Notes: generated from the letters alone by a model not told the origin. A DNA stretch of 49,440 bases from Pseudomonadota bacterium (GCA_020161725.1 JAIUOG010000006.1:1-49440); one strand, 5' to 3'. Shown: positions 1 to 9,549, counted from the first letter of the stretch. Program-made: numbers and translations.

Positions 1-905
1 TTTACTCGACACAGCGAGCCCTTATTTTCAAAGCTCGTGCAATTACTGTCCCAATACTCTTGGCTAATATAGGGTTTGGAGTGTGCTGTGACCGTCAAAG
101 CAACTTGAATGGGATAGATTCGGCCCCATCCTTTATTAATATAAAAGGTCAACAACCCATTATTAGCGCACGTTGGGGTGCCAATCACCTGAACCCAATA
201 AGCATTCGCACCATTATTTCGTATCGAATGAATAGTGGCACTCATTCCATCACAAGGATGCTTCATCCGAATGGGATAAGGAACCGAGCCCGCCACGGCA
301 TTAGTGATTGCTCCAGTCACCAAATTCACACTAATCACTCCGGTCCATTTTTTAGCGACCGAAAACGAAAAATCAGCGCGTTGCACCACTTTTTCAGAAT
401 CCACCAGCACCTTAAGGTGCTTGGTGCACGTTTGATCGGGTAATAAACGAGAGCTAAAGCATTGTTCTTCATGCGTCTTCATCGTGCAGACAGGCTTTTG
501 ATTTGAGCATTGAACGCGATCATTGGAAAGACCGTGCGTAATCGCATAACTTTCATCCTGAATCAATTGGGATTGAGCCAATACGGAATTGGCAAGATTG
601 AGTTCAAATTGGTTTGTTCCAAAATGATCAATGACTGTTTGGGCACCAGGATCATTTTTAATCGCCGCTTGAGCTTGACTGGATAAATCCGTTTGTTCCT
701 TTTGAACCCCTTGATAATACCCTTCTTGTTCAGGGTGCTCTGTGTACTGTTCAAAAAGAGCATGGGGATCAAACCCGTGCATGGCATCTTTAGGTTGGGC
801 GTTTAACGATTTGGCGTAATTATTAAAGGTTTTAAAATCCGTTCCTGTTTGATTCGCAAAACATCCCATAGAGAGTAATGTCATAAACACAACCCACTTA
901 GACAT
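1..905 (-). CDS. traN: TraN, mating-pair stabilisation outer-membrane protein (3' end beyond window)
   Basis: Reading the minus strand from ATG 905 gives an open frame of 301 codons that runs off the left edge, so only the N-terminal part is present. It begins with a hydrophobic leader ending near MGCFAN, followed by a Gln-rich segment and then a cysteine-rich region (for example VQCSNQKPVCTMK and KHPCDGM), as in F-type TraN. TraN is the outer-membrane adhesin that stabilises donor-recipient contacts. The ATG overlaps the trbC stop by 8 bases (ATGTCTAA), which implies translational coupling. Order trbC-traN is that of the F plasmid. The C-terminal part cannot be judged. Confidence 0.85.
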   Translation of the reverse strand, partial: MSKWVVFMTLLSMGCFANQTGTDFKTFNNYAKSLNAQPKDAMHGFDPHALFEQYTEHPEQEGYYQGVQKEQTDLSSQAQAAIKNDPGAQTVIDHFGTNQFELNLANSVLAQSQLIQDESYAITHGLSNDRVQCSNQKPVCTMKTHEEQCFSSRLLPDQTCTKHLKVLVDSEKVVQRADFSFSVAKKWTGVISVNLVTGAITNAVAGSVPYPIRMKHPCDGMSATIHSIRNNGANAYWVQVIGTPTCANNGLLTFYINKGWGRIYPIQVALTVTAHSKPYISQEYWDSNCTSFENKGSLCRV

Positions 906-1560
906 GAGCGTTCTCCAAAAGCGCCTGCGCCACCTCGTTTGCACTGTCACCTTTCTGTGCAATGAGTTGTAAACTGTTTTTTATAGATGCATTGCCATAC
1001 ACCACATCATAAGTCTGTTCGGGACAAAGTAATTGCTGTCCACAGGAGCTCGGCCTTTTGCTCACAACAAGTGCAGGCACCGCAGTGATATGAAACTGTT
1101 CAAACCATAGAGGATCAATCGATACCCCATTAAACGCCCATTTGGACTCCTTGGCCTTAGCATGAAGCTTGGAAAACGCTGTTATGGTTTTTTTAAAATC
1201 CCCCTCAATCAGACCATTAATCACAACTGGAATTTTATAAGAAGCCGCCTCATTGCTCAGTGAAAACAACAAGGGCTCTGGCATGGAAAAAGAAACAAAT
1301 AATACGGCTCCATCAACCGTTTGGCCTTTTTGAGCAACGGGCACTTCTTGACGTGAACGTTCAATAATCTGATCAATCAAGGTCTTATTTTGGGCACTTG
1401 ATTGATTGGATGTCGCATTCCAATGAGCCAACGTGACCTGGCTTACTGAATCCTGCGCAGCCTTCCCCATTGTCGATGCCGCATTAATAAAATCATTCAC
1501 ATTGGCATGGCTTGCCGTGACTAAAAACAGGCTACTTAAAAAAATTCCAAATGCATTCAT
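898..1560 (-). CDS. trbC: TrbC, F-type pilus assembly protein
   Basis: 220 residues with a signal peptide (cleavage probably after ASHA, residue 19). The central part has the thioredoxin-like TrbC_Ftype pattern (AVLFVSFSMPEPLLFSL, then VVINGLIEGDF and ITAVPALVV). TrbC is a periplasmic protein needed for F-pilus assembly and often works with TraW. Here it lies between traU (16 bases upstream) and traN (overlapping), the standard F order. No catalytic CxxC is seen at the thioredoxin position, as expected for TrbC. Confidence 0.9.
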   Translation of the reverse strand: MNAFGIFLSSLFLVTASHANVNDFINAASTMGKAAQDSVSQVTLAHWNATSNQSSAQNKTLIDQIIERSRQEVPVAQKGQTVDGAVLFVSFSMPEPLLFSLSNEAASYKIPVVINGLIEGDFKKTITAFSKLHAKAKESKWAFNGVSIDPLWFEQFHITAVPALVVSKRPSSCGQQLLCPEQTYDVVYGNASIKNSLQLIAQKGDSANEVAQALLENAHV

Positions 1561-1576
1561 GATTCATCCCCATCAT

Positions 1577-2569
1577 TTAAAGAAAACAACAGTTTCTTTT
1601 CTTCCAAATCAAAAACCCAAAATTGTCTCCATCACCTGGATAGGTGTGCCCTGCTTCCCACCCAATCACCGATTGCCCAAACGGATGGCATTGACGCGCT
1701 TCAGGCAAAGTATTCACCAACTGATAACGATAACGGTCTTTGGGCATAATGCTCGATGCATAGGTATGACATACAGCAGGCCAATCTTGGCCTATTGAAT
1801 CGCGAATCGCAGGTGTCGGTGGTCGATGCAATTTAAAGTCAACGCGTTCTGCAAGTAAGGCTGCGGTACTTATAGGACTTGCTTGATGCGCAACAAACCC
1901 CGTTAATGGATACGTAGAGCCTTGGGCACCTTGACACCAAAAAAGACTGTTCACGGCAGTGCCTGCAAGTGCTTTGGTCGCATCAAAGGCACAAGAAGCT
2001 CTTGCAGGCGGGGAGGTAAATAAAACGGCTTCAGGATTTAGAACAAAGGCCAGTTCTGAATCATTCCAAGTGGGGTCTAACTCCGACGGATATAAGATGT
2101 CAAAATCTTCAGTTTCCATACACCCTAAGGACGTTAACACTTGCAACCAATAGACCAGAGGGTATTTGTACCAATGAACGTAATAAAACGCACCGCGTCC
2201 ATCCGTCTCCGGCATTTGTGAGCCCCCGAACCCTTTTTTAGTGACATTCAGTTGCACTCCTAAATTGACCATGCACCATGGTTTAGGAGTTACATCAACC
2301 AAGGCCGCTGGTTCCCAATAACCAATAGTGACGCCTAAGCGTTCTCCAATGGGTGTAGGGCATAAACACAAAGGATTACCTGGATTTTTTGTATCAGGAT
2401 AACTGCTTTTAACCACCTCACTACTGCCAATGGTGAGTGGAAACAAACAATTCCAGCAGACATCGGTAATTGGATTGACGAAGTGCCCTTTACACTGCGA
2501 GGCATAGATGCCGCTAAGCGGGCTCAGTAAAAAAAGCAGTGCTATTAGGGAAATGAATCGACGCATCAT
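1577..2569 (-). CDS. traU: TraU, F-type conjugation DNA-transfer/pilus protein
   Basis: 330 residues, near the F TraU length. A signal peptide (cleavage about residue 23, IYA/SQC) is followed by many cysteines and the characteristic TraU core (LVYWLQVLTSLGC, then DILYPSELDPTWNDSELAFV, then NSLFWCQGAQGSTYPLTG). TraU is a periplasmic protein required for DNA transfer and efficient pilus formation. Its start overlaps the stop of the upstream membrane gene by 4 bases (ATGA), so the two are probably translated together. Confidence 0.93.
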   Translation of the reverse strand: MMRRFISLIALLFLLSPLSGIYASQCKGHFVNPITDVCWNCLFPLTIGSSEVVKSSYPDTKNPGNPLCLCPTPIGERLGVTIGYWEPAALVDVTPKPWCMVNLGVQLNVTKKGFGGSQMPETDGRGAFYYVHWYKYPLVYWLQVLTSLGCMETEDFDILYPSELDPTWNDSELAFVLNPEAVLFTSPPARASCAFDATKALAGTAVNSLFWCQGAQGSTYPLTGFVAHQASPISTAALLAERVDFKLHRPPTPAIRDSIGQDWPAVCHTYASSIMPKDRYRYQLVNTLPEARQCHPFGQSVIGWEAGHTYPGDGDNFGFLIWKKRNCCFL

Positions 2570-3015
2570 AGTAATCCACCAATAATTTGCAGACGATTGC
2601 GTCTTCTCATTGCAAAGCTTAAGAAAAAAACAACACCCAAAATAATTAATGAATGATTCAATGCTCTTAGCGATTCGGCATGCTGGATTAAGAGTGCTGG
2701 GAGCAAAATCCAGGTCATATGGACTAAAATTTCTATATAAAAAGTAACCTTATTCCAATCAAAGATTCGGTATTGATGGTTTGCTGTTCCCTCACAAAAT
2801 GAAAGGCAGGAAGACAGGGATAAATAAATTCCAATCACAACACCCGCTACAGCTAAGTAAGCAGGCCATGAGTTTACGTTTAATTCATGAAGTAACTCAT
2901 GAGGATGTTGAGAAAAAATGAAGGTGAGAATTAATCCAATAAACAGATGATAAATCCCATACACGCTAAGCGAACCAATGCCTTTGGTTATTTTAATCAC
3001 TGTTTTTTTATTCAT
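2566..3015 (-). CDS. Unknown four-helix membrane protein in the tra operon
   Basis: I do not recognise this gene. ATG 3015 is chosen over the more upstream start at 3069 because AGGAG lies about 10 bases before it and it follows the traW stop at 3027. The 149-residue product begins MNKKTVIKITKG and has about four hydrophobic segments (roughly residues 13-35, 47-65, 88-110 and 118-135) and an Arg-rich turn (MRRRNR) near the C-terminus. It sits between traW and traU, a place where F itself has no gene. Translation is coupled to traU by the ATGA overlap. Possible roles are in entry exclusion or pilus assembly, but nothing in the sequence decides this. Confidence 0.75.
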   Translation of the reverse strand: MNKKTVIKITKGIGSLSVYGIYHLFIGLILTFIFSQHPHELLHELNVNSWPAYLAVAGVVIGIYLSLSSCLSFCEGTANHQYRIFDWNKVTFYIEILVHMTWILLPALLIQHAESLRALNHSLIILGVVFFLSFAMRRRNRLQIIGGLL

Positions 3016-3026
3016 AGTACCTACTC

Positions 3027-3653
3027 CTATTTGTGTAGCTCGTGTTGCCCAATTTCTTGAATACGCCAAACCAATCCCTTCTGGCTGACTATTGAAGGCA
3101 CATGCTTTAAGTGAAAATAACGACTCAAGCGCCCTTCCAAATCAAAATAAATCGAACCCAAAGCTTCAGAGGCTTCCTTAACATCCCCTCCGGTTAAAAT
3201 AAATTTCACCTGATCAAAATGCTTATAATGCGCTTTGGCCCAGGCAAGTTGCTTCGGATCATCAGCATCGAAGAAAAACAGCGTTTTAGAAAAGGACACG
3301 CGTTCAAAAGGATTAAGGTGTGCCCCTTTCTTCGCAATCATCGCCCCATCATGGGTATAAAGCGTATGATTCACGACGATACTTGGATCTAATTCATGCG
3401 TTTTAGGAGTGTTCGTCGTAGGTAAATGAAGAGGTTTTGGTCTTCTCACGTGCTCCTCTACTCGCGCCACCATGTGTTGCTGATGCTGTTTCAGGGCGCC
3501 TGTTTGCTCTAAGCGATGCAGCTTCGCCATGATGACCTGGCGGATGTCCTGCTCAATAACAGGAAAAAGCTGGCCGTAATTGCCTAAGTTTTTGGCATAT
3601 GCCGGAGCTCCGTTCATTAAGAGTGCTGCAATCAAACCCGCTACTTTCTTCAT
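3027..3653 (-). CDS. traW: TraW, F-type pilus assembly protein
   Basis: 208 residues with signal peptide MKKVAGLIAALLMNGAPAYA (20 residues). The mature protein starts KNLGNYGQLFPVIEQDI, the typical TraW N-terminus, and later has SFSKTLFFFDADDPKQ and VKFILTGGDVKEAS, typical of the TraW family. TraW is periplasmic and interacts with TrbC during pilus assembly. The start overlaps the trbI stop by 4 bases. It is close to the F homologue in length. Confidence 0.92.
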   Translation of the reverse strand: MKKVAGLIAALLMNGAPAYAKNLGNYGQLFPVIEQDIRQVIMAKLHRLEQTGALKQHQQHMVARVEEHVRRPKPLHLPTTNTPKTHELDPSIVVNHTLYTHDGAMIAKKGAHLNPFERVSFSKTLFFFDADDPKQLAWAKAHYKHFDQVKFILTGGDVKEASEALGSIYFDLEGRLSRYFHLKHVPSIVSQKGLVWRIQEIGQHELHK

Positions 3654-3985
3654 AATGCACCCAACTGTTCCAAGGTTGCTGCAATCACCTCATCCGTCAC
3701 ATCGAAGGGTCCACTGGAGATCACTGTTGCGGTGATTAAGGTCACATGATGAGAAGCCCCATACTGAGACAAGGTCTGAGGCAACAACGACGAATACTGC
3801 TTTAACACCCTCTTTTGTTCTTGTTCTGATAAGTTACTTTGGCTCAATAAAACTGCCGGCTGATTCAGTAAGCGCTGCATATCCACTACAGCAATCGGTG
3901 TGGTCTTGTGCATGCTCCATAACACCATGCCAGACAAAACCAAACCCGCTAGAATTAAGAGTTGGGCTTTATAATTACGCAGCAT
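3650..3985 (-). CDS. trbI: TrbI, F-type conjugation inner-membrane protein
   Basis: 111 residues from ATG 3985; a TTG at 3991 is also in frame, but GGGAGG lies only 3 bases before it, while ATG has a normal spacing. One N-terminal membrane helix (about residues 8-24) is followed by a periplasmic domain with the TrbI_Ftype pattern (IAVVDMQRLLNQPAVLLSQS). In F, TrbI influences pilus extension and retraction. The gene overlaps traC by 11 bases and traW by 4, matching the F order traC-trbI-traW. Confidence 0.85.
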   Translation of the reverse strand: MLRNYKAQLLILAGLVLSGMVLWSMHKTTPIAVVDMQRLLNQPAVLLSQSNLSEQEQKRVLKQYSSLLPQTLSQYGASHHVTLITATVISSGPFDVTDEVIAATLEQLGAL

Positions 3986-6554
3986 CGGCAAGACCTCCCT
4001 CTACCAACACACTTTTGGATAAACCATAATGTTTGTTGGCTACCAACATGGCTGCATGAATATACGAGCGCCCTTGTGCGATATAATCCATTACTGCCTG
4101 ATAATCGCGACCATCGGAAGACAATAGGACCCGTGTAAACGGATCAACAAAAAGTCGATTAAACGAAGAAATACCGTCTGCACGAATCAGAACTTGTGAA
4201 AATCCAGCCTCCTTCGCTTTAGGAAATGAAGAAAGTAATTTAAATTCAAAATCAGAAAACGTGTTATGTTCTTGTTGGTGTTTGGCCAGCGAATCTGCAT
4301 CTTGAAGAAAAATGAGTTTGATTGCAGAATTTTCCCAAGCAGCACGTGCTTCAGGAAAGGCGTAATAATCATCGATACCTTGCGTAATCGTCACAAAAGA
4401 AGCATTATGCCGCCGTCCTGTACGAAAACCTCGGTTAATGAAATTAACTGCAATTTGATCACCAGAGAATAAGGACCAGGCTTCATCAATGATGCACATT
4501 TTTTGACGGCTGCGATCAGAATTAAACATACGGCCTTGAAACTGAGACAAAATAGACAGTAATACAGGCGCACGAATGTGTTCATCGTCCTCAATTTCTT
4601 TTAAATCCACGACAATAATGCGTGCATCAGGCGCTAATTTAGATGGCGCATTAAAGACCGTCCCATGCTCTGAATGAGTACAATAAGGATCAAGATTTTT
4701 CGCCAGAATTTTTCCTGTAGGGTATTTTTCTCGGTCGTTCTGATGCAATTCCAGAAGCTTAGACTGCACATGATCAATTAAAGTGGTTTGTTGATGCTCA
4801 AAAAACGCCTGCAGTATTGCCTCTCGTAACGTTCCTCGGGAATCATCACTGGCCCCATCCTTAGAGCACGCTAATAATTGAAATAAAGAAAGAATATGCT
4901 GTATTTCTTTGCCAATGTTGGTGACATGGGTAAAGGGGTTCATTGCCAAATTGGAGTATTCCAGATAAACACCACCTAAGGCATGGCATAACTTCTTATA
5001 ACTTCCCCCTACATCGACAATAAAGAGATCCCCTCCGTTAAACAGCACGTTGAGCATTAGCATTTGAATGAAAAAACTTTTACCTCCACCGGACGTGCCG
5101 GTCACAGAAATGTTGTAATTCGTGCCCAACTTACCCGAGAACGGATCGATACAGGAAAATTGGTTGCGTAGTGTCGGCAATAAAATGCCCCGCCCAGTCC
5201 CCGCCCAATCCGAAAGAATGGGCATGTATTGAGTCGCATTCCATGAGGAAATAGGCCACATCATCGTGGGTAGCTGAAATCCCTTTTGGAGATGATTCGT
5301 AAATAAAAAAGGGAGGGTTGCCAAAAAATAGGGGGATTGCATCCTACGGCTTAAAGCAAGCTTAATACCATTGTAGGCAAAGCATGTACGCGCCGCTTCT
5401 ATATCGCGGGCATATTCGGAGCGTCTGGAAAATAGCACGACGTTATACAGCATCTTACAAGAGCGGGTCTTTCCGGAAGCCAAATCATCACGAAAATGAC
5501 GCCATTCACGCGCTTTTTTTTCGGTACCTGCAACATGCAGCGCATAATCGCCCTTCGCTTTTTTATCCAAATCACTGGTCTTGCGATTCGCACGCCCCTG
5601 CGCTTTGTTTTGCTCGTCAACCAGGTAGGTAACAGAAATAATGTGATTACAGGGAATGCTTTGCTCTGGGTGAAAAATATTGGCGCTGTTATTAATATTG
5701 TCCCAAAGATGGTATTCACCTGGCAAGCCATCAATGGTCATCACGGAAGCCACGGTTTCAAAAGCCACTCCTTGATTATTAACCCCACTAAAAAGCAGGC
5801 CTTCTTTGGCTACCTCTATATCAAAATCACGGCCAACCACCTGATGTTTAATTAATTGTGTCGGATCATAAGAAGAGGATTTTGGGTAAATATTATCGGG
5901 TTCATGAGCCAGATAAAAATGAAGTAAGCGTAATAACTCTTCAGCATTACAGGTTCTAAAACCAATTTTGGCTGATATGAGCGAGGCTTCAAAAGCAATA
6001 CGAAATTGAGCAAAGTGGGCTTTAACGTCTTCCTCGTTTTTTCCATTGATTTTATCAACTACGACATAACATTCGGTTTGTGTAATCCTAGGATTGACAT
6101 TGGTATTGGTTTTAAATCCATGAACTGCGGCCTCACCATAAAACGAACGAAGGCTTTTACCCATCACACTTAACTGCTCAAAATCGTGAGTCATGAACTG
6201 ATTTGAAAAAGCATCCAGCTCAGGTCCCACTTGATTGTGTTTGACTAAGATGAGCTGTAAGCTAAATTCATCAGAAACCTTCGTTCTTAAAATCGAATCC
6301 AACTGCTCTGCAATTTTTTCATTCGCGCCGGTTAACGGTGTGATGCGATACAATAAGCCTGAGTTCCAGCGATTAATAAATAAGTGCGATTCCTCATCAT
6401 AATAATGATAAGGAAGTTCCTTACAAAAAAGAGGGTATTGGTGATCGCCAACATTTAAGGCATTTTGGGAAGACGACTCCTCCTCCCCTTCAACCAAATA
6501 GTCATCGATTGAATCCCTAAAACCCTGGACGTATTTTTTTAGTGTTGCGAACAT
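3975..6554 (-). CDS. traC: TraC, F-type T4SS assembly ATPase (VirB4 family)
   Basis: 859 residues, typical of TraC. The Walker A motif GTSGGGKSFF is at about residue 485 and the Walker B-like segment KMCIIDEAWSLF at about 685, followed by FRTGRRHNASFVTITQG, the usual VirB4 C-terminal motif region. TraC is the cytoplasmic, membrane-associated ATPase that powers pilus assembly. The N-terminal TraC domain (about residues 40-260) precedes the ATPase domain. No frameshift is seen, so the protein should be functional. Confidence 0.96.
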   Translation of the reverse strand: MFATLKKYVQGFRDSIDDYLVEGEEESSSQNALNVGDHQYPLFCKELPYHYYDEESHLFINRWNSGLLYRITPLTGANEKIAEQLDSILRTKVSDEFSLQLILVKHNQVGPELDAFSNQFMTHDFEQLSVMGKSLRSFYGEAAVHGFKTNTNVNPRITQTECYVVVDKINGKNEEDVKAHFAQFRIAFEASLISAKIGFRTCNAEELLRLLHFYLAHEPDNIYPKSSSYDPTQLIKHQVVGRDFDIEVAKEGLLFSGVNNQGVAFETVASVMTIDGLPGEYHLWDNINNSANIFHPEQSIPCNHIISVTYLVDEQNKAQGRANRKTSDLDKKAKGDYALHVAGTEKKAREWRHFRDDLASGKTRSCKMLYNVVLFSRRSEYARDIEAARTCFAYNGIKLALSRRMQSPYFLATLPFLFTNHLQKGFQLPTMMWPISSWNATQYMPILSDWAGTGRGILLPTLRNQFSCIDPFSGKLGTNYNISVTGTSGGGKSFFIQMLMLNVLFNGGDLFIVDVGGSYKKLCHALGGVYLEYSNLAMNPFTHVTNIGKEIQHILSLFQLLACSKDGASDDSRGTLREAILQAFFEHQQTTLIDHVQSKLLELHQNDREKYPTGKILAKNLDPYCTHSEHGTVFNAPSKLAPDARIIVVDLKEIEDDEHIRAPVLLSILSQFQGRMFNSDRSRQKMCIIDEAWSLFSGDQIAVNFINRGFRTGRRHNASFVTITQGIDDYYAFPEARAAWENSAIKLIFLQDADSLAKHQQEHNTFSDFEFKLLSSFPKAKEAGFSQVLIRADGISSFNRLFVDPFTRVLLSSDGRDYQAVMDYIAQGRSYIHAAMLVANKHYGLSKSVLVEGGLADAA

Positions 6555-6582
6555 AGGTAATCCTAAAAAAGTTCCGTTTCAT

Positions 6583-6810
6583 TTATTTTGAGTAGGTGCT
6601 GCAGCCTACACATTGCTCTTGTTGCACGTATTGCCCATCCGGTGTAAATCGCCGTGCATCCACCATACGATTCACCTGCTCCATGCTTTGGCACCCACCA
6701 CGCTCGACAAAAGGACAGCGAACATCTTGATGATCAAAAATGGATCGTGAACACCCCGTAAGCGTCACTGCCGAACAACAACAGAGCAAAACAAGCCATG
6801 CTTTAACCAT
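6583..6810 (-). CDS. traV: TraV, short outer-membrane lipoprotein of the T4SS
   Basis: ATG 6810 is chosen because AGGAG precedes it by 6 bases; longer readings toward 6864 lie inside traB. The 75-residue product has a lipobox (LTGC, Cys20) and a Cys-rich tail (DVRCPFVERGGCQSMEQVN and EQCVGCSTYSK) like the N-terminal part of TraV. TraV anchors the TraK/TraB core complex to the outer membrane. It is much shorter than F TraV (171 residues), so only the minimal Cys-motif part is kept. It overlaps the end of traB by 8 bases. Confidence 0.78.
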   Translation of the reverse strand: MVKAWLVLLCCCSAVTLTGCSRSIFDHQDVRCPFVERGGCQSMEQVNRMVDARRFTPDGQYVQQEQCVGCSTYSK

Positions 6811-8257
6811 GTACGTCTCCTGTAGGATTAACGGTTGAAAAGAGGGGTTGATTGGGCATCCCATTCTGATTTAAAAATTGCTGTGCCGTTTGCGTATCGG
6901 ATTGAAACGGGGATTGCGGCGTTGAAGGCTCTCCACTCCTACTCTCCCCTGCTTCACCACCTGCTCGGCTAATGGTTGTTGTAATCGCAGCTTCATTTTG
7001 AGCCGATTGATTATCAATGGATTTACCCGATTCAAAGGATTGGTGCGCCCTATCAATCCAAAAACCTTTAGTAAACATGATGGACACACGTCTTCCTGCA
7101 CGCGCCACCACCAGAGGGTGATAAATATCGGCGATTTTCATAATGTAATCGGAGATTTTATTGGCCGGATTACTTACCGCTCCTCCTGCTGCTGATTGCA
7201 TGAGGGTGGAGGCCTGACCATAAGTCGTAATGGTGCCCGCACCTGGATTAATGGTCTGAGCCGTATTGAGGTTTTTAAGCCCATCCCCAAAGCCTGCTAA
7301 AATCCCTGCAGCCGCACTGTATTCTAAAAGAGGTTTGGTTTTTAAAATGGACGTACCGCGTAAGTCTTGCATCGCATCCAAGTCATACACTGCCCCATAC
7401 ACCTTTTGCTCAAAACTTAAATTAGGTTTCGCACACGAGAGGGTTTCAAGGTGCATCACTACCGCATCATCAGACAAATCACCATACGTAGAGACAATAG
7501 CCAGACAGCCATTAAGGCGTGAATGACGGTTGTTGGGCATAATTCCATTAGAATCCAAGCGAATCAGTGCCGTTCCCATATTTTTAGCACCATTAATCCC
7601 AGCATCCCCTTTTGCCCCGCTGAGTAAAAATCCTTCAGCATGGGTTCCTGCCCATACGTAATTATCTGGTGTACGCTCTTCTTTTTGCTGACGGCGGTAA
7701 TTAAAATGAACCGTTTCAAGGCCTGCTTTGCCATAATAAGCTTTTTCATCCAAAATCCGTTGTTTATGACGGGCCTCTATTTCTTCACGCGTAGGCGGTC
7801 TTGCGACCACCGCCGCTAAACTGGTTTGTGAATTTTTAAGAAGCGCCACCTGTAGTTTTCCGTTGATTTCTTTATTTTCAAGCGCAAGCTGCTCTAATTG
7901 TTTTTGCATGGCGCTTAATAAAGCTTGGTTTTCGGAAACCAGATCGTCTGATTTATTAGGTGTGCTCTTTTTATTTTTTTCTACCAAGGCTTTGAGTGCA
8001 TCAATTTGGCGTTGTTGTTTTTCAAGTACGGCCTCATCACTTAATTTACTAAAGGCGCTGTCTAATACCCCATCAAACACAGGCTTTTTATTTGCAGGAA
8101 GCCTAGATTGTGGCTTTGACGAATAAAAATAGAATCCATAACACAGTCCACCAAGCAGTAGAAAAACCAAGCCATTACGAAGCTGCTCCATTTTGGCACT
8201 TTGATTAAGATTGGCTTTTTTACTTTTATTCATTAACTTTTTAAACGGTTTCATCAT
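6803..8257 (-). CDS. traB: TraB, inner-membrane scaffold of the F-type T4SS (VirB10-like)
   Basis: 484 residues, near the F TraB length (475). A single N-terminal membrane helix (about residues 29-45) is followed by a Lys/Gln-rich coiled coil (about 65-135) and a C-terminal TrbI/VirB10-like beta-barrel domain (about 200-400: KNMGTALIRLDSNGIMPNN, then RLNGCLAIVSTYGDLSDDAV). The C-terminal tail is Ser/Gln-rich. TraB spans the periplasm and forms the core complex with TraK and TraV. It lies 14 bases downstream of traK. Confidence 0.93.
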   Translation of the reverse strand: MMKPFKKLMNKSKKANLNQSAKMEQLRNGLVFLLLGGLCYGFYFYSSKPQSRLPANKKPVFDGVLDSAFSKLSDEAVLEKQQRQIDALKALVEKNKKSTPNKSDDLVSENQALLSAMQKQLEQLALENKEINGKLQVALLKNSQTSLAAVVARPPTREEIEARHKQRILDEKAYYGKAGLETVHFNYRRQQKEERTPDNYVWAGTHAEGFLLSGAKGDAGINGAKNMGTALIRLDSNGIMPNNRHSRLNGCLAIVSTYGDLSDDAVVMHLETLSCAKPNLSFEQKVYGAVYDLDAMQDLRGTSILKTKPLLEYSAAAGILAGFGDGLKNLNTAQTINPGAGTITTYGQASTLMQSAAGGAVSNPANKISDYIMKIADIYHPLVVARAGRRVSIMFTKGFWIDRAHQSFESGKSIDNQSAQNEAAITTTISRAGGEAGESRSGEPSTPQSPFQSDTQTAQQFLNQNGMPNQPLFSTVNPTGDVHG

Positions 8258-8271
8258 GACACGCTTCCTTA

Positions 8272-8991
8272 TTACCCGATGTTGGATTGTTCACGGTAAA
8301 TGCCATAAAAATAGGCGGTTTGACTGGGTTGCAACATTTTTTCGGACAACTCCATCGTTATCAGTTTGGAGTGTTCGAATAATGTTGGCGTTAATTCCAT
8401 GGGTTTACTGGATTGATTTTCGATGCGATATACATAGCCCGAAGACTCTTTGCCTCGGTATTGTTTCACCAGGGTTACTTTTAACTGTTTATTTAGACGG
8501 AAAGTTGCGGGTTTAATCCCCACTTCTTGAAAACCAGAAGGTGTGGTTCCCTCCATAAGCGCTGTCATTAAATCACTTTGTTGGTATTGGCTCTGCTCTT
8601 GCACCTTAGCATAATCAAACCCTTTTAATTTTTTAGATACCAATTTAATGGTCTTACCTAAATCCTCAGTGGGAGATACAGTGGCTGAGAAATGATGATT
8701 CAGATTTGTTGTGAAATAGACGGTTAACGGAATATGCGCTAAGGGCTTTAAAACCACAGCACCATCTAAATCATTCTCAGATTCTTTGCTTTGCTCTACA
8801 ATAAAGGAGTGCTCAGGGAAGCTGACTTTAACTATTCGTTCACCTTCTACATCAATGCGATTAAAGTTAAGCGAAGACAAAGACAGCGTAAATCGCTCTC
8901 CTTCTTCAAATTTAAGCGTGGCTGCCGTATTGCCTGCATGCAGTGAGGTAGCAAACACGCTACTTAACACGAGGATTTGAAGTGCGTTCAT
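8272..8991 (-). CDS. traK: TraK, secretin-like core-complex protein (VirB9-like)
   Basis: 239 residues with a 19-residue signal peptide (ATSLHA/G). The TraK family pattern is visible: RFTLSLSSLNFNRIDVEGERI near the N-terminus, then PLTVYFTTNLNHHFSATVSP, and a C-terminal segment SGYVYRIENQSSKPMEL. TraK is periplasmic and pairs with TraV and TraB in the envelope-spanning channel. Its start overlaps the traE stop by 4 bases (ATGA). Confidence 0.93.
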   Translation of the reverse strand: MNALQILVLSSVFATSLHAGNTAATLKFEEGERFTLSLSSLNFNRIDVEGERIVKVSFPEHSFIVEQSKESENDLDGAVVLKPLAHIPLTVYFTTNLNHHFSATVSPTEDLGKTIKLVSKKLKGFDYAKVQEQSQYQQSDLMTALMEGTTPSGFQEVGIKPATFRLNKQLKVTLVKQYRGKESSGYVYRIENQSSKPMELTPTLFEHSKLITMELSEKMLQPSQTAYFYGIYREQSNIG

Positions 8992-9545
8992 TGACGGATC
9001 TCCTTAATAGTCTTAGGCCACATCATCCCGTTAAAGTGCGCAAACTGGACTAAATACACTTTCTTTTGTGGTTTCACTTCAAGACCATGACTGGTTCGAT
9101 TTAACGTTCCATCTACCTTGGCTTGCAGAGTGGATTCATCAATGTGAATGTTCTTTTCATAAAACACGGAACTAATATTTTTTTCTTTCACCACTAAAGA
9201 CTCTGAGTCCAGAATGGTTTTGAATGCCTCTTGATGAGACGCAGGAATTAAATGGACTAATGAAGCAAATCGAGCTGCTACCGTGTCTGGATTGTAGGTT
9301 AATCGTAATTGAAGGACCTTTTTAGTCATGTCTTTAATATAAGAAGGTGAAAAGGAGGAGTTACTCAAGAAGTAACCATCCTCAGTACAGATGGGCAACC
9401 AATGAGTTTCTTTGTTATTAACAACATGAACACAAAGCCCACCCAAAATGAACACCGCAATGGTGGATGTGACTGCCCAAGCCAATGTCAGATGAAGCAA
9501 TACTTTATTTTTTGAAAGCACATTGTCACGAAATACACGATTCAT
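8988..9545 (-). CDS. traE: TraE, F-type T4SS inner-membrane protein (VirB8-like fold)
   Basis: 185 residues, close to F TraE (188). One N-terminal membrane segment (about residues 16-38, LTLAWAVTSTIAVFILGGL) is followed by a periplasmic domain of the TraE/VirB8 type with the pattern FASLVHLIPASHQEAFKTIL. It is required for pilus assembly. It lies 4 bases downstream of traL and overlaps traK by 4 bases, the conserved A-L-E-K-B order. Confidence 0.93.
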   Translation of the reverse strand: MNRVFRDNVLSKNKVLLHLTLAWAVTSTIAVFILGGLCVHVVNNKETHWLPICTEDGYFLSNSSFSPSYIKDMTKKVLQLRLTYNPDTVAARFASLVHLIPASHQEAFKTILDSESLVVKEKNISSVFYEKNIHIDESTLQAKVDGTLNRTSHGLEVKPQKKVYLVQFAHFNGMMWPKTIKEIRQ

Positions 9546-9549
9546 AAAC

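Noticed and set aside
1433..1798. Plus-strand frames inside the tra operon (for example 1433-1798, 5496-5855)
   Set aside because: They are antisense to clearly identified tra genes and show no protein-like features.
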